Below, one piece after another: positions 34,453 to 42,791 of a stretch of DNA of 64,000 nucleotides (the first letter of the stretch is position 1; each line of letters starts with the position of its first letter). The notes under the pieces were generated by a model, which searched no databases, was not told the origin of the DNA, and saw nothing but the letters and a program-made list of their open reading frames with translations. Position numbers and translations under genes: made by a program. The DNA lies in contig JANOPA010000014.1 in the NCBI GenBank assembly GCA_031421635.1, positions 19,362 through 83,361 of the forward strand, in the 5' to 3' direction. The DNA comes from JAPOKJ01 sp031421635. Lineage in GTDB: Bacteria; Pseudomonadota; Gammaproteobacteria; Burkholderiales; Burkholderiaceae_E.

Positions 34453-35844
34453 TCAGGCGAACAGATCGACATGGTTGGATGCCTTCAAACTGGGAGACGC
34501 TTTTTCACGCTCAATTCTCGACAGGTCTTGTTCGAATGATGTGCGCTGGCTCGCAGTCGCACCGTGCTGTGCGAGGCGATGACTGGCCCCGACGAGATCG
34601 ACCACAAGTGGTTCTGGGGCCGCATGGAGGTTGGACCCGTTAATGAGATTGCGAGTCCGCACTGCAATGGCTTCAAGATGAAGGGCGTCTACTGAAGTGA
34701 GTTTTTGCGTCATGATGTCGTGATACTGCATGGCGACAATTGAGGCTTGAATATGTGACTCGGTGTCTTTGCTCAGTTCGTTGAGCGCCTTGACGGTACT
34801 TCGGGTTTCATCGAGTTTCTGTTGAATAGCTGTGCTGACTGCGGCCACTTCGGTGCTTTCTTTTTGCGCCGTGTGCATGAGACTTGTGAGGTTACTTTGC
34901 ATGTCCATAGTAACTTGGCTCAGCGCAGTTCGGATCTCTTCGACGTCTGCTCTTAGTTCTTGCAGTGTCCTTCGATGATTTTTTAGAAAACTCCACGGAT
35001 CTAGGGTGTTGGAAGATTGTGCGCCGATCTCGATAGGGCTTTCAAGGTCCAAGCCGGAGCCCATGACGTTCAAAGCCATTTGTTTGGCGGCTATATCTGC
35101 TTCTCCGAGTAGGTCGTCCGCACGAGCTGCAGTCGTCATGGCGGCTTGCTGCTTTTCGATCAGACGCGCGGCATGCTCGGCGTTATCTAGCAACTGGTAG
35201 TTCTGCCGCTTAAGAATTGTGGAAGCCAATAGGGCCAGGTCCGAGAGTGAAGCCTGTTGGTCGTTTCGTGTGCTGGTTGATTCCAATAGAGTCTTAGAAA
35301 GGTGGTTCTGAGTGTCCTGATTTCGTTCGATCTCGCGAATACTATTGGCAAGTTCGAGTGCCGAATGGGTGGAAATGTTGATCACTGAGCGAATCTCGAT
35401 TTGAGCGCTATTGCTGCTGGCGAGCGCCTTCCAAGCATAGTTCGACCACTCTTTGCTTTGTATCGCGTGGGCACCAAACCTGCTTGGTAGAAAATCTGTT
35501 TCAATCCCGAGTTCGGGCTCAGCGCGGTCGATGATTTTTTGTTGTGGGTGTGGAGTCGTTTGTGATAATGAAGTGAGAGTGGGCTCAATCTCACCCGTAG
35601 AACTCGCGTTTACTGATATGGCAGGGGCTGTTTTTTTGATCTTCTTTTTTATGCTTTTTTGTACAAATTTAGGCGATAAAACTTCGGCGTAAATAAAGGC
35701 AGCGGCGCCCAGCACAGCGATCAAGCTACATGCTATGGCCCAAAGCGGTGCGAACAAAACCGTGATCAAGGCAGGCGCGCTGACTGCGAGGAGTACTCGG
35801 GCCAGACGCGGGCTGCGCCACATCCGTTTGATCAGTTTGTTCAA
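34453..35844 (-). CDS. Membrane-anchored coiled-coil protein with CheZ-like DxxxQ motif
   Basis: 463 residues. Two N-terminal membrane helices (about 15-55: LLAVSAPALITVLFAPLWAI, ACSLIAVLGAAAFIYAEVL) precede a long mostly helical cytoplasmic region. Near residue 390 the text MQYHDIMTQKLTSVD resembles the active-site helix of CheZ-type phosphatases (QDLTGQ; D-x3-Q), also seen in some MCP-like proteins. It lacks a recognisable MCP hairpin and has no Cache or HAMP domain. The last residues (SNHVDLFA) are a short acidic/hydrophobic tail. It is the second gene of the che operon, just before cheY. No cheZ, cheC or cheX is visible, so it may dephosphorylate CheY-P at the membrane; this is inference. 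Confidence 0.65.
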   Translation of the reverse strand: MNKLIKRMWRSPRLARVLLAVSAPALITVLFAPLWAIACSLIAVLGAAAFIYAEVLSPKFVQKSIKKKIKKTAPAISVNASSTGEIEPTLTSLSQTTPHPQQKIIDRAEPELGIETDFLPSRFGAHAIQSKEWSNYAWKALASSNSAQIEIRSVINISTHSALELANSIREIERNQDTQNHLSKTLLESTSTRNDQQASLSDLALLASTILKRQNYQLLDNAEHAARLIEKQQAAMTTAARADDLLGEADIAAKQMALNVMGSGLDLESPIEIGAQSSNTLDPWSFLKNHRRTLQELRADVEEIRTALSQVTMDMQSNLTSLMHTAQKESTEVAAVSTAIQQKLDETRSTVKALNELSKDTESHIQASIVAMQYHDIMTQKLTSVDALHLEAIAVRTRNLINGSNLHAAPEPLVVDLVGASHRLAQHGATASQRTSFEQDLSRIEREKASPSLKASNHVDLFA

Positions 35845-36107
35845 AACGACACCTCCCTTGCCGACAGGAATTGCGAGCGCAGGCCGTAACGATCTAGATA
35901 GACCGCTAGATGATCAAGGTCGCAAAAGAGCACCTTGTTTCGAAGGCAAAGCATGTCCTGAAGCGTCGGATATTCGAGACGAAAAAGAGCCTGGCAGCTC
36001 ACGCTGATGCGTGCAGTCGACGAAGCCATAGCCAGCGGCTCGCTGATCAGCGAGCGCAGCACCGGCATGGCATTGCCGTCATCTATCGAAAGACGATGTT
36101 CAGTCAC
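35841..36107 (-). CDS. Small STAS-like protein, first gene of the chemotaxis operon
   Basis: 88 residues from GTG 36107, supported by ribosome site AGGGA six bases upstream. The second half (SCQALFRLEYPTLQDMLCLR, then VLFCDLDHLAVYLDRYGL) loosely follows the C-terminal half of STAS domains, including the last strand-helix with an aromatic Gly-Leu turn. It lacks a clear phosphorylatable serine. STAS proteins in chemotaxis clusters can modulate kinases, but that is only a suggestion. Its stop overlaps the next start by four bases (ATGA). Confidence 0.55.
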   Translation of the reverse strand: MTEHRLSIDDGNAMPVLRSLISEPLAMASSTARISVSCQALFRLEYPTLQDMLCLRNKVLFCDLDHLAVYLDRYGLRSQFLSAREVSF

Positions 36108-36390
36108 TCAATTCCCTCTAGCTAGTACAGTGGGCCTGGCGTCTAAGCGCGCCTAGGGCTCCGATAGGTCTATTCTGAGTCGAGTGCGCTCGCCCATCAA
36201 TGGCTAGCGAATTAGTGAGCGATCAACGTGGAGTAAGTGCAGACGAACGGACTTTTGGGGCGCTGCTCCTTGGCCAAAACTGTCGTTTTATTTTCTGAAA
36301 GGAGTGCCTGGAGCGCGAGCGGTAGAAGGAGGTGAACAACGACCGGCGAGAAATCGGTCCATTTTCGGATGCCTTGTGCAGTCCACGCCC
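36108..36390. other. Intergenic region between the che operon and aroE
   Basis: About 280 bases holding the che operon promoter (not located with confidence; I found no good sigma-28 or sigma-54 match). A dyad GACCG...CGGTC at 36342-36360 lies beyond the aroE 3' end and could form a weak terminator hairpin. A strong ribosome-site-like GAAGGAGGTGA at 36328-36339 on the plus strand leads to no sensible ORF. Confidence 0.35.
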
Positions 36391-37224
36391 TTAGGCTGAG
36401 ACTTGAGCCAGATCTCGAAGCCGCGCCGGGGTGGTGGTCGGCAGGCCAAAAAACTCTAGATAGGCGGGGATTTGTTCAAAAAGCATGTCCGCGCCTATTT
36501 GAACGCTACAGCCGCGGGCGCTGGCGGCTTGAAGAAAGGCGGTGGGCTCTGCACTGAGCACGACTTCGCCCACAAAGGAGGCGCTTGATAGTTTTCTGAT
36601 GTCGAGCGGCAGAGGGTCAGCTTGGCGCATGCCCAGAGGAGTTGCATTGACCACGAGGTCGATGCCGCTCGGGTCGTTGCTTCCGGTTTTGATTTTGAGT
36701 TTTGGGTAGTGTCTCATTAGCCTGTGACCGAGGGCGATGCTGGCTCCGTCGTCGACGTCGAATAAACATAAGGTGTCAATGTCGGCCTTAGCGAGTGCGG
36801 CTGCAATCGCCGAACCTACACCGCCACTACCGACGACGAGGGCCGAGCGCCCAACTGGCTCGAACCCTTTGCGTTTTATACCTCGTACAAAACCTTCTCC
36901 ATCAAACATATCCCCCTCCAGTTCACCGGCGGCGCTGACGCGCACCGCATTGCAAGCGCCTGCGATCTGAACAGCCGCGCTGAAGTGATCTAAAAGTGAG
37001 AGGGTCGCCACTTTATGGGGCATGGTAATCAGCGCACCTTTAAAGTTCTTCAACTTGCAGACCGATTTCAAAAAGTCCGTATAGTCCAGCGCTTCGCAGG
37101 CAAAGGGCACCACAATAGTGTCCACCCCAATCGCTTCGAAATACGGGTTGTAAATCATCGGTGACTTAAACGTAAATGTCGGAAAGCCGATGTGCGCGAT
37201 GAAAGAGGTGTTACCGGTAATCAA
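36391..37224 (-). CDS. aroE: Shikimate dehydrogenase family protein
   Basis: 277 residues. The N-terminal substrate domain holds the catalytic Lys in ALITMPHKVATL and an Asp in EGDMFDGEGFVRG. The C-terminal Rossmann domain has ALVVGSGGVGSAIAAALA for the dinucleotide, followed by ATPLGM and a typical C-terminal Q-rich helix (GADMLFEQIPAYLEFF). It interconverts 3-dehydroshikimate and shikimate with NAD(P)H. The binding strand ends in LFDVDDG, an acidic residue that often favours NAD over NADP. Lying next to a type II dehydroquinase and a TRAP importer, it is more likely a catabolic quinate/shikimate dehydrogenase than the biosynthetic enzyme. Confidence 0.9.
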   Translation of the reverse strand: MITGNTSFIAHIGFPTFTFKSPMIYNPYFEAIGVDTIVVPFACEALDYTDFLKSVCKLKNFKGALITMPHKVATLSLLDHFSAAVQIAGACNAVRVSAAGELEGDMFDGEGFVRGIKRKGFEPVGRSALVVGSGGVGSAIAAALAKADIDTLCLFDVDDGASIALGHRLMRHYPKLKIKTGSNDPSGIDLVVNATPLGMRQADPLPLDIRKLSSASFVGEVVLSAEPTAFLQAASARGCSVQIGADMLFEQIPAYLEFFGLPTTTPARLRDLAQVSA

Positions 37225-37231
37225 CGCAGTT

Positions 37232-37672
37232 CTATCCTGTTTTTACCGCAGAGACTGCTGCGCGTAATGCCAGTAGGTAGCTGTCGACGCCGAAACCGCA
37301 AATTTGACCTTTCACAATCTCAGCAAATACCGAGACATGTCTGAACGCTTCACGCGCATGAATATTGGACATGTGCAGCTCAACAATCGGGCAAGTCAAA
37401 ATGGCGAGCGCATCGCGGATGCCAAAGCTGTAGTGGGTCCAGGCGCCCGCATTGATGAGAACCGCATCCACCTTGTCTGTGAAGCCTTGGTGAATGCGAT
37501 CACACATTTCGCCTTCCGAATTGGTCTGGAAGTGTTCAATGCTGGCCCCCAGCTCACGGCCCAAGCTCGAGAGGCTTGTGTTGATCTCATCAAGGGTGAC
37601 GGTTCCGTACTGAGCCGGATCACGTTTGCCGAACATGTTGTGATTGATACCGTGAAGCATGAGGATTTTCAT
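37232..37672 (-). CDS. aroQ: Type II 3-dehydroquinate dehydratase
   Basis: 146 residues, standard size for the dodecameric type II enzyme. Conserved sites: an N-terminal HGINHNMFGKRDPAQYG (catalytic Tyr in QYG, with Arg upstream), INAGAWTHYSFGIRDAL (Asn and His), and ELHMSNIHAREAFRHVS (His and Arg). It interconverts 3-dehydroquinate and 3-dehydroshikimate. The first motif reads NHNMFG where biosynthetic enzymes usually have NLNLLG. Only seven bases separate it from aroE, and it follows the TRAP genes, which supports a role in degradation of quinate-like compounds. Confidence 0.92.
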   Translation of the reverse strand: MKILMLHGINHNMFGKRDPAQYGTVTLDEINTSLSSLGRELGASIEHFQTNSEGEMCDRIHQGFTDKVDAVLINAGAWTHYSFGIRDALAILTCPIVELHMSNIHAREAFRHVSVFAEIVKGQICGFGVDSYLLALRAAVSAVKTG

Positions 37673-37690
37673 CGAACACCTTTCTTTTAA

Positions 37691-38695
37691 TTAGCGTAGT
37701 TTCGCCAGTTCCAACTGCATAGCCTTGGTGATGCCGGGGCCGACCAACTCCGCATATTTGTCGATCACCGGTTTCATTTTGTCGCGTAATTTCTTACTTT
37801 CTGTGGCATCAAACTCAGTGACTTGCATGCCTGCTTTCTTGAGTTGATCGATTGCATCGGCGGTTTGCTTGCGTGAGGCGATGCGTTGTACCTTGATGGC
37901 TTCAAGTGTCGCTTCTTCGAAAATTTTCTTTTCATCGCCCGACAAAGTATCCCATGTTTTTTTACTAATGATTACTGACTGCGGGTTGTAGACGTGACGA
38001 GTAAGTGCCAAGTGTTTTTGCACCTCATACAGTCTATTGGCGGTAATCACAGTCAAGGGATTTTCCTGACCGTCAATTGCTTTTTGTTCAAGCGCAGCAT
38101 AGACCTCTGGAAAGGCTAGGGGGGTCGGATTGGCACCTAAAGCCTTGACCCAATCTAAATTGATTGGGTTAGGGATGACGCGAATTTTTAAGCCTGCGAT
38201 GTCTTCCACTTTCACAAGAGGCCGCTTGCTATTGGTCATATTCCGAAAGCCGAGCTCGAAGTAGCCCAGACCTACAAGGCCTTTCTCGGGGAGGCGGTTG
38301 TGCATCATTTTGCCAAATTGACCGTCGACGACGGCATCAGCTTCTTTTTCATTAGCGAACATGAAGGGGAAGTCATAAATGGCGAACTCTTTCACTTGAC
38401 TCGCCAGAATGCCCGAATTCATCGTCGCCATGTCAATAGTTCCGCCTTGCATGGCAGATACTGTCGGAGCGTCGCCGCCGAGCACGCCACCCGGAAAAAG
38501 GGTGACCTTAATCTTGCCGCCGGACTTGGCCGCAACCACTTCCGCGAACTTTTCCATGCCGATAACAAGTGGATGGCCTTTGGGGTTTTGCGTGGCGAAT
38601 TTAATCGTACGCTCTTTGATGTCGGCTGCATGGGTCAGGCCAAAAGCGGCCATGACCAAAGTCGCCATTGTTGCCTTAATCATCATTCGTTTCAT
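37691..38695 (-). CDS. TRAP transporter substrate-binding protein (DctP family)
   Basis: 334 residues with a signal peptide (IKATMATLVMAAFGLTHAAD). The mature protein has the DctP pattern: FATQNPKGHPLVIGMEKFAE, GGTIDMATMNSG, YDFPFMFANEKEADAV, the conserved Arg in LKIRVIPNP that binds a substrate carboxylate, and YAALEQKAIDGQENPL. It captures an organic acid in the periplasm for the DctQM membrane subunits. Co-location with aroQ and aroE suggests quinate, shikimate or dehydroshikimate as ligand, but sequence alone cannot settle this. Confidence 0.93.
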   Translation of the reverse strand: MKRMMIKATMATLVMAAFGLTHAADIKERTIKFATQNPKGHPLVIGMEKFAEVVAAKSGGKIKVTLFPGGVLGGDAPTVSAMQGGTIDMATMNSGILASQVKEFAIYDFPFMFANEKEADAVVDGQFGKMMHNRLPEKGLVGLGYFELGFRNMTNSKRPLVKVEDIAGLKIRVIPNPINLDWVKALGANPTPLAFPEVYAALEQKAIDGQENPLTVITANRLYEVQKHLALTRHVYNPQSVIISKKTWDTLSGDEKKIFEEATLEAIKVQRIASRKQTADAIDQLKKAGMQVTEFDATESKKLRDKMKPVIDKYAELVGPGITKAMQLELAKLR

Positions 38696-38744
38696 AACAA
38701 GTCTCCTAAAAGTTTTTGCGTTAGAGTATTTTGGTTTTCTCAGG

Positions 38745-40022
38745 CTAGTAGAACCAACGGGCCGGCACCATCACCAATTCTGGGAAGGCGACCAATAGGA
38801 ACATCAAAAAAAACTCGGCGATCATGAAAGGAATTACTCCTCTCGTCACTTCGTCCATCGGTATTCGACCGACGCCCGCGACGGTGTTGAGCACGGTGCC
38901 CACCGGCGGTGTTACTAAGCCAATCGAATTGTTAATGATAAATAGAACACCGAAGTAAATAGGATCGATGCCCGCGGCCTTGACCACCGGCATGAGGACC
39001 GGGGTAAGTAGCAAAATAGTCGGTGTCATGTCGAGCGCGGTGCCGACGACCATTACAAGAACCATAATGGCCACCATCAACAACTTCGGGCTTCCTAGAA
39101 GAGGTTCTAGCAGGGCAACAATTTTGTCAGGCAACTGCGCAACCGTAATCAGCCACGCGGACACCATGGCCGCCGCCACGAGAAACATCACAACGGCGCT
39201 CGTTTTTGCTGCACTGACGAACACAGGAACCAGTTGCTTAATCGTGATTTCCCGGTACACAAAGACGGTCACGATAAGGGCGTAGACGGCTGCGACCACC
39301 GCAGCCTCGGTCGGGGTAAAGATTCCAAATTTCAAGCCGAAGATAATGATGACTGGCAACACTAAAGCCCAGGTTGCTTCACGCAAGGCACGTCCTACTT
39401 CCGCAAGCGATTTTCTTGGGGGGGTCGTAGTTACTTCCTGGCGTACCAGGTACCACCAGGTTACCCAAAGAGCCGCACCCAACATGATTCCTGGGAAAAT
39501 ACCGGCCAGAAAAAGCTTTGAGATTGAAACGTTCGCAGCGACACCAAAAATGACAAATCCGATTGACGGTGGAATCACGGGGCCAATAATTCCTGCTGAA
39601 GCAATAAGGCCCGCGGAACGAGCTCGATCATGGCCGGCGGCGATCATCATCGGTAAAAGCAAGGTTGACAAGGCCGCCGCATCGGCTACGGCCGAGCCCG
39701 AAAGTGCCGACAAAACACAAGCGGCGATGATCGTGACATAGCCAAGGCCGCCCCTAATATGCCCCACGATAGCCATTGCGAAATTCACAATGCGCCGTGA
39801 CAAGCCGCCCGTGTTCATCACCTCGCCCGCAAGCATGAAGAAAGGCACCGCTAGCAACGGGAAGCTGTCAGCGCCATTGATCACGTTTTGCGCCAAGATT
39901 TGAGCGTCGAACATATCGAGATGCCACATCAACGCGGCACCGCAAAGCATCAACGAAAATGCGATTGGAATACCAAGGGCCATTGCACCCAGCAAGGACC
40001 CCAGAAATACGGCAATCGTCAT
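38745..40022 (-). CDS. TRAP transporter large permease (DctM family)
   Basis: 425 residues with about 12 hydrophobic segments. Family hallmarks are AVPFFMLAGEVMNTGGLSRR near residue 60, SGSAVADAAALSTLLLPMM, GIIGPVIPPSIGFVIFG and GLVTPPVGTVLN. It is the Na+-coupled transport subunit. Its start overlaps the stop of the small permease gene by four bases. A gap of 49 bases separates it from the binding-protein gene. The order Q-M-P-aroQ-aroE forms one leftward operon. Confidence 0.95.
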   Translation of the reverse strand: MTIAVFLGSLLGAMALGIPIAFSLMLCGAALMWHLDMFDAQILAQNVINGADSFPLLAVPFFMLAGEVMNTGGLSRRIVNFAMAIVGHIRGGLGYVTIIAACVLSALSGSAVADAAALSTLLLPMMIAAGHDRARSAGLIASAGIIGPVIPPSIGFVIFGVAANVSISKLFLAGIFPGIMLGAALWVTWWYLVRQEVTTTPPRKSLAEVGRALREATWALVLPVIIIFGLKFGIFTPTEAAVVAAVYALIVTVFVYREITIKQLVPVFVSAAKTSAVVMFLVAAAMVSAWLITVAQLPDKIVALLEPLLGSPKLLMVAIMVLVMVVGTALDMTPTILLLTPVLMPVVKAAGIDPIYFGVLFIINNSIGLVTPPVGTVLNTVAGVGRIPMDEVTRGVIPFMIAEFFLMFLLVAFPELVMVPARWFY

Positions 40023-40564
40023 TTGCTTGCCCCTAGTTCGTTTGGACTTATCGCTTCCTCCTCGGAAGCTTTAAAAGTCTGAAGTTCGGTATCAGAAAAA
40101 CGACCCTGTAAAAGCTTAAGAAGGTCGCGAAAAATAATCAATCCGCCGAGAACTGCGAAAGCCATTCCCGACCCGTAAAACCAAGCCATCGAAGCCTCCA
40201 TGGCCGCACTAGTGCTGGTGAAATTGATTTTGGTTTGCTCAAAAGAGCCTTTAAAAATAAGGCCGCATACGAAGAGCATCATGATGTAGGAGATTCCCAG
40301 ACAAAACTTCTTGCCCGTCGAGCCAAGCTTGCCTACCAACATATCGGTCCCTAAGTGGCCGCGATCTTTAAGTGCTGAAACCGCGCCAAGAAATGTGACC
40401 CAGACAAACAGCCATCGAGACAGCTCTTCGGATGTGCTGAGACCCGAGTTAAAGCCATAGCGCAACACGACATTTCCAAAGACTAAAACAACCATCACAG
40501 CCAAGGCGGCGGCAATGAAATAATCTAGCCATCTGCAGTACCGTGTAATAAAACTGTCAAGCAT
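40019..40564 (-). CDS. TRAP transporter small permease (DctQ family)
   Basis: 181 residues from ATG 40564 with AAGGA ribosome site; an upstream extension to 40654 has no ribosome site. Four membrane helices are visible (YFIAAALAVMVVLVFGNVVL, LSRWLFVWVTFLGAV, GISYIMMLFVCGLIFKGSF, WFYGSGMAFAVLGGLIIF). The DctQ signature WLFVWVTFLGAVSALKDRGHLG is present. It pairs with the large permease to hold it in the membrane and contact the binding protein. Confidence 0.93.
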   Translation of the reverse strand: MLDSFITRYCRWLDYFIAAALAVMVVLVFGNVVLRYGFNSGLSTSEELSRWLFVWVTFLGAVSALKDRGHLGTDMLVGKLGSTGKKFCLGISYIMMLFVCGLIFKGSFEQTKINFTSTSAAMEASMAWFYGSGMAFAVLGGLIIFRDLLKLLQGRFSDTELQTFKASEEEAISPNELGASK

Positions 40565-40710
40565 TTCTGATTCCTTGCAATGCGCAATGAAGTGCAAACT
40601 AGTAGCGCTAACGAGGCCCTTAGGCAAATATCCGATTCCAAAATATCCGGCCATTGCTCATGGAACCCGGGCCTACATCAGTCGATGAAGCGAGAGATGC
40701 CCATTAATGT

Positions 40711-40733
40711 ACCAAATGGTTACTTTTATTATA
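40711..40733 (-). promoter_or_regulatory. Candidate promoter and operator of the TRAP-aro operon
   Basis: On the minus strand a perfect -10 hexamer TATAAT occupies 40733-40728, about 165 bases upstream of the small permease start. Just downstream, ACCAttTGGT (40720-40711) forms a short dyad where a repressor could block initiation. No good -35 was found, suggesting an activator or a weak promoter. No regulator gene lies next to the operon. Confidence 0.4.
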
Positions 40734-40796
40734 TAGTGAAAACGACTTAACGAGGCAGCCGGAACGCAAAAATTTACGAGTAATCCAACCCGTGGC

Positions 40797-40949
40797 TCAG
40801 GCCAAGGGCGGTTCGTCCGCTGCGCTCTCGGTGAACAGCACACCGACCCGTTCCATCGGTGCAATTGGCACTTCCGAAAACCCAAGTGACTGCGCAATTG
40901 AGCGGTTTTGTTCGCCAAGCAGCGGCGCCGAGAGCCCCCCACCCAATAC
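40797..40949 (-). pseudogene. C-terminal scrap of a CaiB/BaiF-type (type III) CoA-transferase gene
   Basis: A 50-codon minus-strand frame encodes LSAPLLGEQNRSIAQSLGF, then SEVPIAPMERVGVLF, the usual end of family III CoA-transferases (PLLGEH...LG.S..EI..L...GV), followed by a short tail and TGA at 40797. A TGA lies directly upstream (40950), so nothing else of the ~400-residue enzyme is left. The rest of 40655-41106 shows no other recognisable coding sequence. It is another relic, inserted or left behind upstream of the TRAP operon. Confidence 0.65.
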
Positions 40950-41106
40950 TCAGATCTGCAAAGTCTAGCCCTCCTCAGCGTCAAATCTTACGAAACCTCG
41001 GGATTCACAAATACTTGGCGAATACAATGAAAAGAATATGAATTATTAAAACTAATTGCCGTGGTAATCTAATTTTTGGATCCTTCTACTTTATTGCGCG
41101 CCACCT

Positions 41107-41931
41107 ATGTTGCTGAGCCCCAATCACTTCGAACCCCGTCTCGATCTTGCCTTTGAGCCGGATTCGCTAGTCCATTTATTCCACCAAGATCAATATATCA
41201 ACCTGAGCGAGTCGCCCGAGGTTTTCCCGTGGAGTCGCTACCGAGATGCCGGATTTCATGCCGAGCGTGTGCATTGCATGGGGTCCTTGGATGGACGCCC
41301 CCATTTTGCAGTTGGGCTTGCGGACGATTTCGAAACGACGGCTTTGGCGAACCCCTGGCGCTTGGGAGGCTTACGCTCCTGGTTTGGAGTCTTGGACGAC
41401 TTATCTCTATCCCTGGCGATGCGGGCGGTGCAGGTGCTCGAATGGGATCGCACGCATCGCTTTTGCGGCACCTGCGGGACGCCGACGACAATCGCACCCG
41501 GTGAACGCGCCAAGAGATGTCCGGCCTGTCAGTTGACGGTCTACCCGAGAATTTCTCCCGCGATGATGGTCTTGGTATGCAAAGGGCGCGAGTTGTTACT
41601 GGCTCGCGGAGTCAATTTCCCTCCCGGTCGGTTTAGTGCTTTGGCGGGGTTTTTGGAAGCGGGCGAGACCATCGAGCAGGCCGTGGTGCGCGAAGTCCGC
41701 GAAGAGGTCGGCGTTGAGGTTAATCGACTAGAGTATTTCGGAAGCCAGAGTTGGCCGTTCCCAAATTCATTAATGATTGCCTTTCGAGCCCATTGGGTAT
41801 CGGGGGACTTAAACCCCGATCTCAACGAAATTGCGGAGGCGCATTGGTATTTGCCTGAGAATTTGCCTCAACTACCACCGCCTCTCAGCATTGCCCGTGC
41901 GCTCATCGACTCCACGATTCAAGCCTTGTAA
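41107..41931 (+). CDS. nudC: NudC, NAD(+)/NADH diphosphatase (Nudix hydrolase, RNA decapping)
   Basis: 274 residues. The middle zinc ribbon has four cysteines (HRFCGTCGTP...RCPACQL). The Nudix box follows in GFLEAGETIEQAVVREVREE with V-G after it (G-x5-E-x7-R-E-x2-E-E-x-G). The NudC signature SQSWPFPNSLMIAF is downstream. It hydrolyses NADH to NMNH and AMP and removes NAD caps from RNA. The N-terminal domain is short, as in other proteobacterial forms. It is monocistronic, with ATG 41107. Confidence 0.95.
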   Translation: MLLSPNHFEPRLDLAFEPDSLVHLFHQDQYINLSESPEVFPWSRYRDAGFHAERVHCMGSLDGRPHFAVGLADDFETTALANPWRLGGLRSWFGVLDDLSLSLAMRAVQVLEWDRTHRFCGTCGTPTTIAPGERAKRCPACQLTVYPRISPAMMVLVCKGRELLLARGVNFPPGRFSALAGFLEAGETIEQAVVREVREEVGVEVNRLEYFGSQSWPFPNSLMIAFRAHWVSGDLNPDLNEIAEAHWYLPENLPQLPPPLSIARALIDSTIQAL

Positions 41932-41990
41932 GGTTCGCCTCCTGGCACTGACCGACTTGCAGTAAACCCCGGGTTGTCACAGGGATACAC

Positions 41991-42791
41991 TTGAGCGAGA
42001 AGGAAATGAGGACAGAAGGGGCGAGACCTTTGAGGCCGCTGAGCTTGACGCTCTGCTTGACTGCAATTTTTTTCGCCGTTCCGGTATTTGTGAATGCACA
42101 GGTGATGAGTTGTAAGGCAGTGAGCCCGGCTCAGACCCAGGCGCTCGTCGAAGTTTTTACCTCTGAGGGCTGTAGCTCTTGCCCTCCGGCTGATCGTTGG
42201 CTCAGCGCCCTAGTGCAGGTCCCTAATCAAAAGTTGTTGGCTGTGGGCTTGTCCCTTCATGTTGATTACTGGGATTACATTGGTTGGAAGGATAGTTTTG
42301 CCAAGGCCGCTTACACTCAGCGTCAATATGCTTATGCTCGGCAGCGCGGCGTTTCCGGGGTGTACACGCCGCAAATTGTGCTGGCTGGTCGGGATTTTCG
42401 AAACTGGGACTCGTCGAACGCGTTTTTACAAGCGGTGAAGCAAATTAATGACAAGCCATCCCGGGCCCACATCGAGATTGATGCCAAGGCAGGCAAGCTA
42501 GACAGTGATGTGCATGTTTTCTTTAACGCTAACAGCGATCAAAGTGCGCAATTACATGTCGTGCTTTTTGAGAATGCGCTGAAGACCAAAGTGAATGCTG
42601 GCGAGAACCGTGGCGAGCTATTGGGCCATGATCGAGTGGCGCGTGAATTCCTGAAGCTGGAGAGCCGGACCGGTCAAACCAAGGTTACGCTTGCCAAGGG
42701 GCAAAGGATTGAGCTTTCTGGATTGGCTGCGTTTATGCAGACCTCAAGTGGTGAGGTACTACAGGCTGTCGCCTGTGAGTTCAAGCCTTAA
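41991..42791 (+). CDS. DUF1223 thioredoxin-like secreted protein
   Basis: 266 residues. The TTG start at 41991 has AGGGA five bases upstream; ATG 42006 is an alternative. A signal peptide follows (LSLTLCLTAIFFAVPVFVNAQ). The mature N-terminus has the DUF1223 pattern VEVFTSEGCSSCPPADRWL with a C-x2-C pair like thioredoxins, then LHVDYWDYIGWKDSFAKAAY and YTPQIVLAGR. It is exported, and a periplasmic thiol role is suggested but unproven. The 3' end overlaps that of the convergent exonuclease gene by 33 bases. Confidence 0.9.
   Translation: MSEKEMRTEGARPLRPLSLTLCLTAIFFAVPVFVNAQVMSCKAVSPAQTQALVEVFTSEGCSSCPPADRWLSALVQVPNQKLLAVGLSLHVDYWDYIGWKDSFAKAAYTQRQYAYARQRGVSGVYTPQIVLAGRDFRNWDSSNAFLQAVKQINDKPSRAHIEIDAKAGKLDSDVHVFFNANSDQSAQLHVVLFENALKTKVNAGENRGELLGHDRVAREFLKLESRTGQTKVTLAKGQRIELSGLAAFMQTSSGEVLQAVACEFKP

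Noticed and set aside
36328..36360. Strong ribosome-site-like GGAGGTGA as the start of a small gene
   Set aside because: No start codon at a useful distance opens a frame of sensible length before a stop.
38300..38827. 175-residue plus-strand ORF
   Set aside because: Antisense to the TRAP binding-protein gene with no ribosome site or recognisable motif.
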